Notes: a model not told the origin generated them from the sequence alone. A DNA stretch of 13,466 nt from an uncultured Clostridia bacterium (GCA_945926565.1 CAMELY010000023.1:1-13466); one strand, 5' to 3'. Numbered from the stretch's first letter, positions 1 to 6,082 are shown. Numbers and translations: made by a program.

Positions 1-135
1 CAGGCGCTTGAACTCCATACCCATCTCGTGGAACAGCTTGACATCCATGAGATGGTTCAGGAAGCAGTCCACCTTCAGCACATCACCCTCGGCCAGGATT
101 CCGTCCCTGCGAATCCGCTCTTCCAGCAGTTTCAT
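1..135 (-). CDS. xpt: Xanthine phosphoribosyltransferase, N-terminal part (cut by window edge)
   Basis: The 45 visible residues begin MKLLEERIRRDGILAEGDVL and continue with KVDCFLNHLMDVKLFHEMG. This matches the start of Xpt, which converts xanthine and PRPP to XMP in cytosolic purine salvage (established for the family). The conserved opening MKLLEERI and the KVDxFLNH segment are what I recognise; the PRPP-binding motif lies outside the window. The ATG at 135 is chosen because AAGGAG (minus strand of 145-150) lies 9 bases upstream. It has its own promoter (192-220) and a short leader of about 50 nt containing one hairpin. Many Firmicute xpt genes are controlled by a guanine/xanthine riboswitch, but this leader is too short for one. 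The family call is fairly secure; hypoxanthine/guanine specificity cannot be excluded from this fragment. Confidence 0.85.
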   Translation of the reverse strand, partial: MKLLEERIRRDGILAEGDVLKVDCFLNHLMDVKLFHEMGMEFKRL

Positions 136-154
136 ATGCTCATACTCCTTTTTC

Positions 155-179
155 TTTGCGCAGCTCTCCCCAGCGCAAA
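155..179 (-). promoter_or_regulatory. Leader hairpin just upstream of the xpt ribosome binding site
   Basis: TTTGCGC and GCGCAAA (155-161 and 173-179) form a perfect 7-bp stem with an 11-base loop. It ends about 4 bases before the AAGGAG of xpt. It lies inside the predicted 5' leader, so it could protect the mRNA or affect translation. There is no U-run, so it is not a simple terminator. Confidence 0.45.
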
Positions 180-191
180 TAATGTGCTTTT

Positions 192-220
192 ACTATAACA
201 TATTTCCCCCCTGCTGTCAT
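192..220 (-). promoter_or_regulatory. Sigma-A-type promoter of xpt
   Basis: On the minus strand, ATGACA (-35, 215-220) and TATAGT (-10, 192-197) are separated by exactly 17 bases. A TG precedes the -10 box by one base (extended -10). Transcription would begin near 185, giving a leader of about 50 nt. Confidence 0.7.
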
Positions 221-232
221 GGTCTCCCGCTC

Positions 233-260
233 ATTTTGTCATGACCGGTTTCGACAAAAT
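233..260. promoter_or_regulatory. Dyad ATTTTGTC-N12-GACAAAAT between the deacetylase and xpt
   Basis: A perfect 8-bp inverted repeat (233-240 and 253-260) lies 13 bases upstream of the xpt -35 box and downstream of the deacetylase stop. It has no U-run on either strand, so an operator upstream of xpt is more likely than an intrinsic terminator. It does not match the PurR box I know from Bacillus. No better terminator for the deacetylase is visible between 136 and 312. Confidence 0.4.
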
Positions 261-312
261 TTCAGGCTGCCTTACGGTTTTTCCGGGACAATTTGAATAG
301 CTTTCTTTTCTG

Positions 313-1077
313 TCAGCCCGCTTTTACCGGGCACTGCCGGCCGGTATGGTCGATGGTGTACTCCCCGGTACAGATCAGGTCGGCCACCGTGGTAAAGGTA
401 TAGCCCTGCTCCTTCAGACTGGCAATGATGCCCGGCAGCGCCTCCGGTGTGTGAATGGCGGCATTGTGGAACAGGACGATGGAGCCGGGGCCTACCCCAT
501 CCAATACCCGCTGGGTGATCTCGGCGGCGGAGAGCTCCTTCCAGTCCAGGCTGTCCACGTCCCACTGGATGGGCTCCATCCCCATGGACCGGATGGTGGT
601 CACCACCGTGTCATTGTAGTCCCCGTAGGGCGGGCGGATCAGCGTGGGCCGAACGCCTGTAATATCCTCAATTTTATCGTTGCAGGACTCCAGCTCAGCG
701 ATGATCTGGTCTGCGGAGCACTGGGTCAGATAGGGATGGGTGTCTGAGTGGTTCTGAATGGAATGTCCCGCGTCTGCCAGAGCTTTTACCGATTCTGGGT
801 ATTTCTCCACCCAGTCTCCCACCACAAAAAAGGTAGCAGGCACATCATACTCTCCGAGGATGTCGATGAGCTGCTGGGTGTCCTCGTTGCCCCAGGCGGC
901 GTCAAAGGTCAGCGCAACCACCTTTTCCTCTTTCTGGACACAGTAAATGGGCAGCTGCCGCTCGGTGGCCGCCGCGCCCACGGCGTTGGGATGGCTCACC
1001 AGCCAGACCATGCCCAGGGCGATGGCGGCACAGGCCAGGCCCGTCAGCAGTCCCCGGCGAAACACAAAAATCTTCAT
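313..1077 (-). CDS. PdaB-like polysaccharide deacetylase, membrane-anchored
   Basis: This is a 254-residue NodB-fold (carbohydrate esterase family 4) protein. Residues 8-28 are one hydrophobic segment, a signal anchor, so the catalytic domain should be outside the membrane. Motifs seen in order are TFDAAWG (57-63), HSDTH (H110, H114), RPPYG (148-152), a DSLDW segment (175-179) and LFHN (H204). The usual TFDDG has lost its second, metal-binding Asp. TFDxxWG is also what Bacillus PdaB shows, as I remember it, and the length agrees with PdaB, which is needed to maintain spore cortex. The start at 1077 follows AAAGGAG at good spacing; the frame stays open further upstream, but without a comparable site. 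Activity on peptidoglycan or chitin-like polymer is inferred. It is divergent from spoVAC, which fits a sporulation role. Confidence 0.85.
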   Translation of the reverse strand: MKIFVFRRGLLTGLACAAIALGMVWLVSHPNAVGAAATERQLPIYCVQKEEKVVALTFDAAWGNEDTQQLIDILGEYDVPATFFVVGDWVEKYPESVKALADAGHSIQNHSDTHPYLTQCSADQIIAELESCNDKIEDITGVRPTLIRPPYGDYNDTVVTTIRSMGMEPIQWDVDSLDWKELSAAEITQRVLDGVGPGSIVLFHNAAIHTPEALPGIIASLKEQGYTFTTVADLICTGEYTIDHTGRQCPVKAG

Positions 1078-1192
1078 CGCACTCGCTCCTTTCCCTGCCA
1101 CTTTATGCGCTCCGCCCGTCCTGCATGACCGGAGTCCGCACATGGCACAGCGCGGTGAAAGCCGAAGATCCTGGCTCCGCATTTTCCGTTCT

Positions 1193-1210
1193 TCCCGGTA
1201 TAATCCGGGA
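1193..1210 (+). promoter_or_regulatory. Candidate spoVAC promoter: TATAAT framed by an inverted repeat
   Basis: TATAAT (1199-1204) sits exactly between TCCCGG and CCGGGA (1193-1198 and 1205-1210), a perfect 6-bp inverted repeat. It is 44 bases before the spoVAC start. No good sigma-A -35 is present at the right distance (TCCGCA). A GCATT at 1179 loosely resembles a sigma-G/F -35, but the spacing and -10 do not fit well. Which sigma factor would use it is open. Confidence 0.35.
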
Positions 1211-1247
1211 CTTGCCGCCCAAACTAACGCTGAAAGGCGGTGCATCT

Positions 1248-1697
1248 ATGGAACCAATCCATATGACCAATCAGGAATACGGCCAGCTGGTCAACCAGAT
1301 GTCCAAGGAGTCTCCCAAGGCCCGGGACCTGGTCTGGTCCTTCTGCGTAGGGGGCGGCATCTGTGTGATCGGCCAGCTGCTCAACGGCCTCTACCGCAGT
1401 ATGGGCGCCTCGGAGAAGGCGGCGGGAAGTTGGGTCACCATCTCCCTCATCTTCCTCTCCGCCCTGTTCACCGGGCTGCAGCTGTATGACAAGCTGGCCA
1501 AGCACGCGGGAGCGGGCACACTGGTGCCGGTGACCGGCTTTGCCAACTCCATCGTCTCTCCCGCCATGGACTTCAAGGCGGAGGGCTTTATCACCGGCAT
1601 GGCGGCCAAGATGTTTCAGATTGCCGGGCCGGTGCTGGTGTTCGGCATCGGCAGCAGTGTGATTTACGGGCTGATTCTCTGCCTGTTTCGGAGGTAA
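1248..1697 (+). CDS. spoVAC: Stage V sporulation protein AC (SpoVAC)
   Basis: This 149-residue membrane protein matches the full length of SpoVAC. SpoVAC is part of the inner-membrane channel that moves Ca-dipicolinate into the forespore and out during germination (established for Bacillus). Diagnostic stretches are the WSFCVGGGICVIGQLL helix (about 30-45), the GLQLYDKLAKHAGAGT segment (77-91), VPVTGFANSIVSPAMDFKAEG (93-113) and a final hydrophobic helix (about 126-147). The ATG at 1248 follows AAAGGCGGTG, a fair ribosome binding site. SpoVAC is normally followed by spoVAD and spoVAE; here a 32-codon micro-gene follows and then an unrelated two-component system. It may therefore be a second, detached copy, or the rest of the operon may lie elsewhere in the genome. 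Confidence 0.92.
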   Translation: MEPIHMTNQEYGQLVNQMSKESPKARDLVWSFCVGGGICVIGQLLNGLYRSMGASEKAAGSWVTISLIFLSALFTGLQLYDKLAKHAGAGTLVPVTGFANSIVSPAMDFKAEGFITGMAAKMFQIAGPVLVFGIGSSVIYGLILCLFRR

Positions 1698-1700
1698 AAC

Positions 1701-1799
1701 ATGGACAAAAAGGGGATGAAGCGGCCGGACTGGACAAAAAAGGGCAAGCGCAACGACGCTCCTCCCGTTCCGGAGATTCAGAACAAGCACAAGGGCTGA
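1701..1799 (+). CDS. 32-residue basic micro-protein downstream of spoVAC
   Basis: The frame reads MDKKGMKRPDWTKKG, continues through a KRNDAPPVPEIQNK segment and ends at TGA 1797-1799. Its ribosome binding site GGAGG is formed by the last codons of spoVAC, and only three bases separate the spoVAC stop from this ATG, so the two should be co-translated. The product is strongly basic (nine Lys), hydrophilic, without a membrane segment or Cys, with a proline-rich APPVPEIQ core. I do not recognise an established function. It may be a conserved small protein of this bacterial group, possibly sporulation-linked through its neighbour. It is too short for most gene callers, so it may go unannotated. 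Confidence 0.6.
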   Translation: MDKKGMKRPDWTKKGKRNDAPPVPEIQNKHKG

Positions 1800-1819
1800 C
1801 ACTGGTCTTCCCTACTCCG

Positions 1820-1848
1820 CTGTGTTATAATCCAATCTGATAACACAG
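1820..1848 (+). promoter_or_regulatory. Promoter of the two-component operon with overlapping 9-bp dyad
   Basis: An extended -10 (TGT plus TATAAT, 1823-1831) lies 30 bases before the response-regulator start. The -35 region is weak (TGGTCT at 1803-1808). A perfect inverted repeat, CTGTGTTAT (1820-1828) and ATAACACAG (1840-1848) with an 11-base spacer, covers the -10 box and start site. It could be an operator or, if transcribed in full, a 5' hairpin. Confidence 0.6.
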
Positions 1849-1861
1849 AGGAGGTGCGGCA

Positions 1862-2536
1862 ATGCGGATTCTGGTGGCAGAGGACGAGGCAAGGCTCAAC
1901 GAGCTGATCGTCAAGCGGCTCCGGCTGGAGCACTACAGCGTGGACGCCTGCCTGAATGGGCTGGACGCCCTGGATTATCTGGCCTGTGCTGAGTATGACG
2001 CAATCATTCTGGACATTATGCTCCCCGGGGCGGACGGATTTCAGGTGCTGCGGACGCTGCGCGGCCGTCAGGATCGGACGCCGGTGCTCTTTCTCACCGC
2101 CCGGGACGGCATTGACGACCGGGTGGCCGGGCTGGACGCCGGGGCGGACGACTATCTGGTCAAGCCCTTCTCCTTTGAGGAGCTGCTGGCCCGGCTCCGG
2201 GCGCTGATCCGCCGGCAGAGCGCCCAGGTGAGCAATGTGATCACAGTGGCCGATTTGGTCATCGACTGCGACGCCCGGACGGTAAGCCGGGGCGGGCGCT
2301 CCGTCTCCCTCTCCAGCAAGGAGTTCTCCGTGTTGGAATACCTGGCCCGCAACAGCGGACGGGTGCTCTCCCGGGACAAGATCGGTCTCCACGTCTGGAA
2401 CTACGACTACGAGGGCGGCTCCAACGTGGTGGACGTCTATATCCGCTGTCTCCGGCGCAAGCTGGACGACGGCTTTTCTCCCAAGCTGATTCACACCGTC
2501 CGGGGGGCAGGCTATGTCCTGCGGTCTGAGCCGTGA
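1862..2536 (+). CDS. OmpR/PhoB-family response regulator
   Basis: This is a 224-residue two-domain DNA-binding regulator. The receiver domain (1 to about 115) has the acidic pair E7-D8, phospho-acceptor D51 in LDIMLPG, T79 in LTARD and K101 in KPFS. The C-terminal winged-helix domain (about 125-222) carries the LSSKEFSVLEYLARNSGRVLS helix segment, NVVDVYIRCLRRKLD recognition helix and IHTVRGAGYVL wing typical of the OmpR class. It should be phosphorylated by the adjacent kinase and act as a transcription factor. The ATG at 1862 follows GAGGAGGTG. Its stop overlaps the kinase start (GTGA), indicating coupled translation. A direct repeat in the promoter of the PepSY lipoprotein at 3878-3897 is a plausible target. 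The inducing signal is unknown. Confidence 0.95.
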   Translation: MRILVAEDEARLNELIVKRLRLEHYSVDACLNGLDALDYLACAEYDAIILDIMLPGADGFQVLRTLRGRQDRTPVLFLTARDGIDDRVAGLDAGADDYLVKPFSFEELLARLRALIRRQSAQVSNVITVADLVIDCDARTVSRGGRSVSLSSKEFSVLEYLARNSGRVLSRDKIGLHVWNYDYEGGSNVVDVYIRCLRRKLDDGFSPKLIHTVRGAGYVLRSEP

Positions 2537-3873
2537 AGCGCTGGTCGATTAAGCTGCGGGTGACTCTGTGGTTTACCCTGTTTATGAGTCTGCTGGTGGC
2601 CCTGGCCCTGGGCCTGCTCTTTGTCATGGGCCGGAGCATGGTCTTTCAGACCCTTCAGGAGGATCTGATCCGCGCCGTCACCGACGCCGCCGGGGAACTG
2701 AACAGCCGGGACGGGCTGCTGGATGTGTCGGGGCTGGATCCCTTTTCCGACGGGGTTTACCTCACTGTCTATGACGCGGAGGGACACCCCCTCTACGGCA
2801 AAATGCCCTATGGCTACGCTGACCGGCTGGCCTTTCAGCACCAGGGCTTTCAGACCTCGGAGCAGTGGTATCTCTATGACCTCTCCCTCACCGTGGCGGG
2901 CTACGGCCCGGTGTGGATTCGGGGAGTTATCTCCTGGTCGGCGCTGGAGGGCACCTTCTCCTCCCTCTACCGGCTGGCCCTGGTGGTCTTCCCCCTGCTG
3001 GTGCTGCTGGCCGCATTGGGGGGATATCTCATTGTCCGGGCCGCCTTCCACCCCATACGGCAGATCACCGGCACGGCGGAGCGGATCGGCAGCGGCAGCG
3101 ACCTGACCCAGCGCATCGGACTGGGGCCGGGACGGGACGAGCTGCACCGGCTGGCCGCCGTCTTTGACCACATGCTGGACCGGCTCCAGGCCGCCTTCCA
3201 GCGGGAGCAGCAGTTCACCTCAGACGTCTCCCATGAGCTGCGCACGCCGGTCTCCGTCATCCTCTCCCAGTGCGAATACGCCCTGGAGCGGGAGCAGACG
3301 CCGGAGGAATATCGGGAGGCCCTCTCCGCCGTCTATGACCAGGCCCGGGGCATGTCCGGCCTCATCAGTCAGCTGCTCACCCTGGCCCGGGCGGATCAGG
3401 GCCGTGCCAAGCTGCAGTTGGAGCGGCTGAATTTCAGTGAGCTGGCCCAGTCGGTGGCGGAGCAGATGCAGGAGCAGGCGGCAGCCGCCTCCATCACCCT
3501 GGAAACCGACATCCAGCCCGGCATTGTGCTCTGTGGCGATGAGACGCTGCTGATGCGGATGCTCATCAACCTGCTGGACAACGGCATTCGGTACGGCAGG
3601 CAGGGCGGGCATCTGAGGCTGGCCCTCTCTGCCGCCGGCGGCGTGGTGACCGGAACCGTGTCTGACGACGGCATCGGCATGACCGCCCAGCAGCTCCCCC
3701 ACATCTGGGAACGGTTCTATCAGGCGGATCCCGCCCGGGGCGCCAGCGGGGCTGGGCTGGGGCTTGCTATGGTTCGTTTTATCGTCCAGGCCCATGGGGG
3801 AGAGATCTCCGTTCGGAGCATCTCCGGAGCGGGCACTGTCTTCACCTTTTCCCTGCCTCTTGAAAAAAAGTGA
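2533..3873 (+). CDS. Membrane sensor histidine kinase (HAMP, HisKA, HATPase)
   Basis: This is a 446-residue kinase starting at GTG 2533, inside the response-regulator stop. Hydrophobic helices at about 11-33 and 146-168 bracket an extracytoplasmic sensor of roughly 110 residues, unlike any domain I recognise. A HAMP linker (about 167-220) precedes the H-box SHELRTP with H234. The catalytic part shows the N-box around N350 (INLLDNGIRYG), DDGIGM (378-383), the F-box WERFYQAD and GAGLGL (406-411). All residues needed for autophosphorylation are present. It should phosphorylate the regulator encoded just upstream. The gene following it encodes a secreted PepSY lipoprotein, which suggests an envelope-derived signal, but this is inference. 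The C-terminus ends shortly after the G2 box, as usual for the family. Confidence 0.95.
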   Translation: MKRWSIKLRVTLWFTLFMSLLVALALGLLFVMGRSMVFQTLQEDLIRAVTDAAGELNSRDGLLDVSGLDPFSDGVYLTVYDAEGHPLYGKMPYGYADRLAFQHQGFQTSEQWYLYDLSLTVAGYGPVWIRGVISWSALEGTFSSLYRLALVVFPLLVLLAALGGYLIVRAAFHPIRQITGTAERIGSGSDLTQRIGLGPGRDELHRLAAVFDHMLDRLQAAFQREQQFTSDVSHELRTPVSVILSQCEYALEREQTPEEYREALSAVYDQARGMSGLISQLLTLARADQGRAKLQLERLNFSELAQSVAEQMQEQAAAASITLETDIQPGIVLCGDETLLMRMLINLLDNGIRYGRQGGHLRLALSAAGGVVTGTVSDDGIGMTAQQLPHIWERFYQADPARGASGAGLGLAMVRFIVQAHGGEISVRSISGAGTVFTFSLPLEKK

Positions 3874-3877
3874 AGGG

Positions 3878-3910
3878 CTTCATCTTCCCTTCATCTTGCC
3901 CGTGTATACT
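3878..3910 (+). promoter_or_regulatory. PepSY-lipoprotein promoter with OmpR-type 11-bp direct repeat
   Basis: CTTCATCTT occurs twice, at 3878-3886 and 3889-3897, an exact repeat with an 11-base period. A -10 box TATACT follows at 3905-3910, and no proper -35 is present. TTCATC-N5-TTCATC ending 9 bases before the -10 is the layout used by OmpR-family activators such as pneumococcal CiaR (TTTAAG-N5-TTTAAG about 10 bases before -10). The likely binder is the regulator encoded at 1862. Confidence 0.65.
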
Positions 3911-3957
3911 GTGACCATCACAAGTCAACCCGCTTCACTTGAAAGGATGGCAGCAAC

Positions 3958-4680
3958 ATGAAAAACAATCGACTCTTTGCACTGATCTGTACCCTGTCCC
4001 TCTCCCTCGCCCTGCTCACCAGCTGCGGCGCCAGTGCCGGCAGCCCGGGGGCGGTCTATCCCCAGCCCGCCGACGAGAGCGCTCAAAACACCGTCACCGG
4101 GACGGAGGCCCAGACTGGGCAGCAGGCTGAAACGACGGCTCCCCAGTCTTCCGCAGACAATACCCAAGCCGCCGGGTCCCAGACAGAAACCGGCGTCGCC
4201 GTTCAGCCCGGAGGCATCTCTCAGGAGGAGGCCTGTGACATTGCTCTCCAGGACGCCGGTCTCACCCGGGAGCAGGTCACCAATCTGAAGGTGTATCTGG
4301 ACGAGCACGATCACGACGACGATCACCACGACGATAACCATGACCGCGGCCCCGAGTACGACGTCTCCTTCCAGGTCGACGGCACCGAATACGAATATGA
4401 GATCGACGCCGCTGACGGCAGCATCCGCTCCAAAGAGCTGGATCAGAAGCATCAGACCGGCAGCGGCCAGGCCGCTCTCACCCAGGACGAGGCCGCTGAG
4501 ATCGCCCTCCAGCACGCGGGCTGCACCAGAGACTCCGTCACCAACCTCCGGGCGGAGCTGGACACGGACCATGACCGTCAGGTCTACGAGGTGGAGTTCC
4601 ACAGCGGCCGCACCGAATACGAGTACAAAATTGACGCAGATACCGGCGACATTCTCAGCTATGACGCCGATCTGGACTGA
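3958..4680 (+). CDS. Lipoprotein with two PepSY domains and an Asp/His-rich loop
   Basis: The 240-residue product begins with a lipoprotein signal, basic MKNNR, a hydrophobic run and lipobox LTSC with C23 as the lipidated residue. A Ser/Thr/Gln/Pro-rich linker (24-86) follows, then two PepSY repeats (about 87-160 and 173-236). Each repeat begins with SQEEA/TQDEA plus IALQ(D/H)AG and ends in a GTEYEYEID or RTEYEYKID strand with D(A)DG/DTGDI. The first repeat contains DEHDHDDDHHDDNHD (115-129), a likely divalent-metal-binding loop. PepSY domains are found in protease propeptides and in envelope proteins around two-component systems; the exact role here is unknown. It has its own promoter with a direct repeat, sits right after the kinase, and ends at a strong terminator. 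The ATG follows AAAGGATGG. I infer an extracytoplasmic sensor accessory or a regulated output of the upstream system. Confidence 0.88.
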   Translation: MKNNRLFALICTLSLSLALLTSCGASAGSPGAVYPQPADESAQNTVTGTEAQTGQQAETTAPQSSADNTQAAGSQTETGVAVQPGGISQEEACDIALQDAGLTREQVTNLKVYLDEHDHDDDHHDDNHDRGPEYDVSFQVDGTEYEYEIDAADGSIRSKELDQKHQTGSGQAALTQDEAAEIALQHAGCTRDSVTNLRAELDTDHDRQVYEVEFHSGRTEYEYKIDADTGDILSYDADLD

Positions 4681-4706
4681 TTCCGACTTGTGATGCACAA
4701 ATGAAA

Positions 4707-4753
4707 AACGGCGCTCCCGGCAGAGATTCTGTCGGAAGCGCCGTTTGGTTTTT
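4707..4753. terminator. Bidirectional intrinsic terminator
   Basis: AACGGCGCT (4707-4715) pairs with AGCGCCGTT (4737-4745), and CCGGCAGA with TCTGTCGG extends the stem inside it with one G-U pair. The plus strand continues TGGTTTTT and the minus strand continues TTTTCATTT. It serves the PepSY gene on plus and the sugar kinase on minus, which converge here. Confidence 0.92.
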
Positions 4754-4763
4754 ATGCCTTGGG

Positions 4764-5852
4764 TTACCGCTTGATGTCGTAGTTCATATTCATCAGGTTG
4801 CGGATGCTCTGGACGTCGTCGGTGATGTTGGCGTCGCCGTGGATGGTGTGCTTGATGACGCTGCTGGCCACACCGAAGTTGACAATCTCCATCGCCTTAT
4901 AGCCCTGCATCATGGCGTAGATCAGGCCGCTGGCAAAGGCGTCGCCGCCGCCCACCCGGTCAAGAATGTTGAAGGTGAACAGCTTGCTCTCAAAGGTGTG
5001 GCCCTCGTACCACATAAAGGCCTTGAGGCTGTTCTCGCTGCCGCTGTGGGCGTAGCGGACATGGCGGGCAATGCATTTGAGGTTGGGATAGCGCTGGATG
5101 AAGGCCTGGAAGATCTCGTCCTGCTGCTCATAGCTGGGCTGGAGGGGGACGCCGTCCTTCCAGTCTCCCTTGCTGTGGTCCTCCTCGTCCCGCCACAGGT
5201 GGTAGGGCTCGATGCCGAAGAGGACATCCACATAGGGCAGGCACTGGGTGCAGAAGTCCCGGGCCTGCTCCCAGGTCCAGAGGCGGCTGCGGAAGTTGCC
5301 GTCAAAGCTGACGGTCAGCCCCTTGTCCTTGGCGGTCTTCAGGCAGTCCATAATGAACTGGGCGCAGTTGGGGCCCAGAGCGGGGGTGATGCCGCTCAAA
5401 TGCAGCCAGTCAAAGCCATCCAGCAGAGCGTCCAGATCCACCTTGGAGAAATCGTATTCGGTGATGGCACTGTGCTTGCGGTCATAGGTGACCTTGCTGG
5501 GACGGATGCCGAAGCCGGTCTCCAGGTAATAGGTGCCCAGCCGGTGGGTGGGGGTCTCCTCCGGGGTGGAGAGGATCATAGGGGTGCAGTGGACGTCATT
5601 GGAGCGCAGCCAGCGGACGGCGCTCTTGCCCAGGCTGTTGTTGGGCACCACGCTGAAAAAGGTGCTGTCCACTCCCAGATTGGCCAGGGCCAAGGCGATA
5701 TTCGCCTCGCTGCCGCCGTAGCTGGCCTCAAAGCTGGAGGCCATGCGGATTTTCTCGTAATTGGGCGGGGTCAGGCGGAGCATGACCTCGCCGATGGTGA
5801 TGAACTTCTGAGGGCTCTTATTTTGGCGCAGCAGGGGATTGAAATGTTCCAT
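4764..5852 (-). CDS. PfkB-family sugar kinase, 2-keto-3-deoxygluconate kinase type
   Basis: This 362-residue ribokinase-fold protein should transfer phosphate from ATP to a sugar or sugar acid in the cytosol. The N-terminal signature ITIGEVMLRLTPPNYEKI (18-35), then ASYGGSEANIALALANLG (43-60), resembles KdgK-like kinases. The C-terminal PfkB signature is DRVGGGDAFASG (298-309) with catalytic base D304. VSFDGNFRSRLW (181-192) fits the KdgK subgroup. It is longer than the usual 310-340 residues, mainly through an acidic segment around 218-248. The ATG at 5852 follows AGGAGG at 7 bases. It is transcribed alone from a near-consensus promoter and ends at the shared terminator, with no aldolase, transporter or regulator next to it, so the substrate cannot be deduced from context. 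Fructokinase or another ribokinase-family role is possible. Confidence 0.85.
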   Translation of the reverse strand: MEHFNPLLRQNKSPQKFITIGEVMLRLTPPNYEKIRMASSFEASYGGSEANIALALANLGVDSTFFSVVPNNSLGKSAVRWLRSNDVHCTPMILSTPEETPTHRLGTYYLETGFGIRPSKVTYDRKHSAITEYDFSKVDLDALLDGFDWLHLSGITPALGPNCAQFIMDCLKTAKDKGLTVSFDGNFRSRLWTWEQARDFCTQCLPYVDVLFGIEPYHLWRDEEDHSKGDWKDGVPLQPSYEQQDEIFQAFIQRYPNLKCIARHVRYAHSGSENSLKAFMWYEGHTFESKLFTFNILDRVGGGDAFASGLIYAMMQGYKAMEIVNFGVASSVIKHTIHGDANITDDVQSIRNLMNMNYDIKR

Positions 5853-5910
5853 GGAAGGGCCTCCTTTTATCTGTCTCGTTCTCCGTCCGGAGCCGATGAA
5901 TGCTGTTTTT

Positions 5911-5939
5911 ATTGTATCTTTTATTCCCGTATTTTGCAA
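5911..5939 (-). promoter_or_regulatory. Sigma-A promoter of the sugar kinase
   Basis: On the minus strand, TTGCAA (5934-5939) and TACAAT (5911-5916) are separated by 17 bases. The leader to the ATG at 5852 would be about 50 nt. Confidence 0.8.
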
Positions 5940-5999
5940 TAGTATTTTTCTGCAAAGTATTCCCGGACTGTGTAAAGTCCTCAACCTGAGACAATCTGC

Positions 6000-6028
6000 T
6001 TTACAGAACCGGTCTCTGCCGGTAAAAT
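6000..6028 (+). promoter_or_regulatory. Promoter of the unknown gene at 6083
   Basis: TTTACA (6000-6005) and TAAAAT (6023-6028) are 17 bases apart. The spacer contains ACCGG-N6-CCGG, which runs into the -10 as ACCGG/CCGGT (6008-6023). The -35 is also the right arm of TGTAAAG-N21-CTTTACA (5971-5977 and 5999-6005), so a repressor site overlapping the promoter is plausible. Confidence 0.65.
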
Positions 6029-6082
6029 AGAGAAAAAGAGCGGCGTTTTCAGCAATGCGCTACCACAGGGAGGGGTTATTCT

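Noticed and set aside
136..312. Guanine/xanthine riboswitch upstream of xpt
   Set aside because: A well-formed promoter at 192-220 leaves only about 50 nt of leader, and I see no purine-aptamer core.
2533..3873. Frameshift at the response regulator/kinase junction
   Set aside because: The GTGA overlap is a normal coupled stop/start, and both proteins are full length.
3925..4698. A 257-codon open frame on minus over the PepSY lipoprotein gene
   Set aside because: The plus frame has a lipoprotein signal, two PepSY domains and a promoter; the antisense product is a Val/Gly/Leu-rich artefact.
4701..5942. A 413-codon open frame on plus over the sugar kinase
   Set aside because: It begins inside the terminator hairpin and is antisense to a kinase with clear PfkB signatures.
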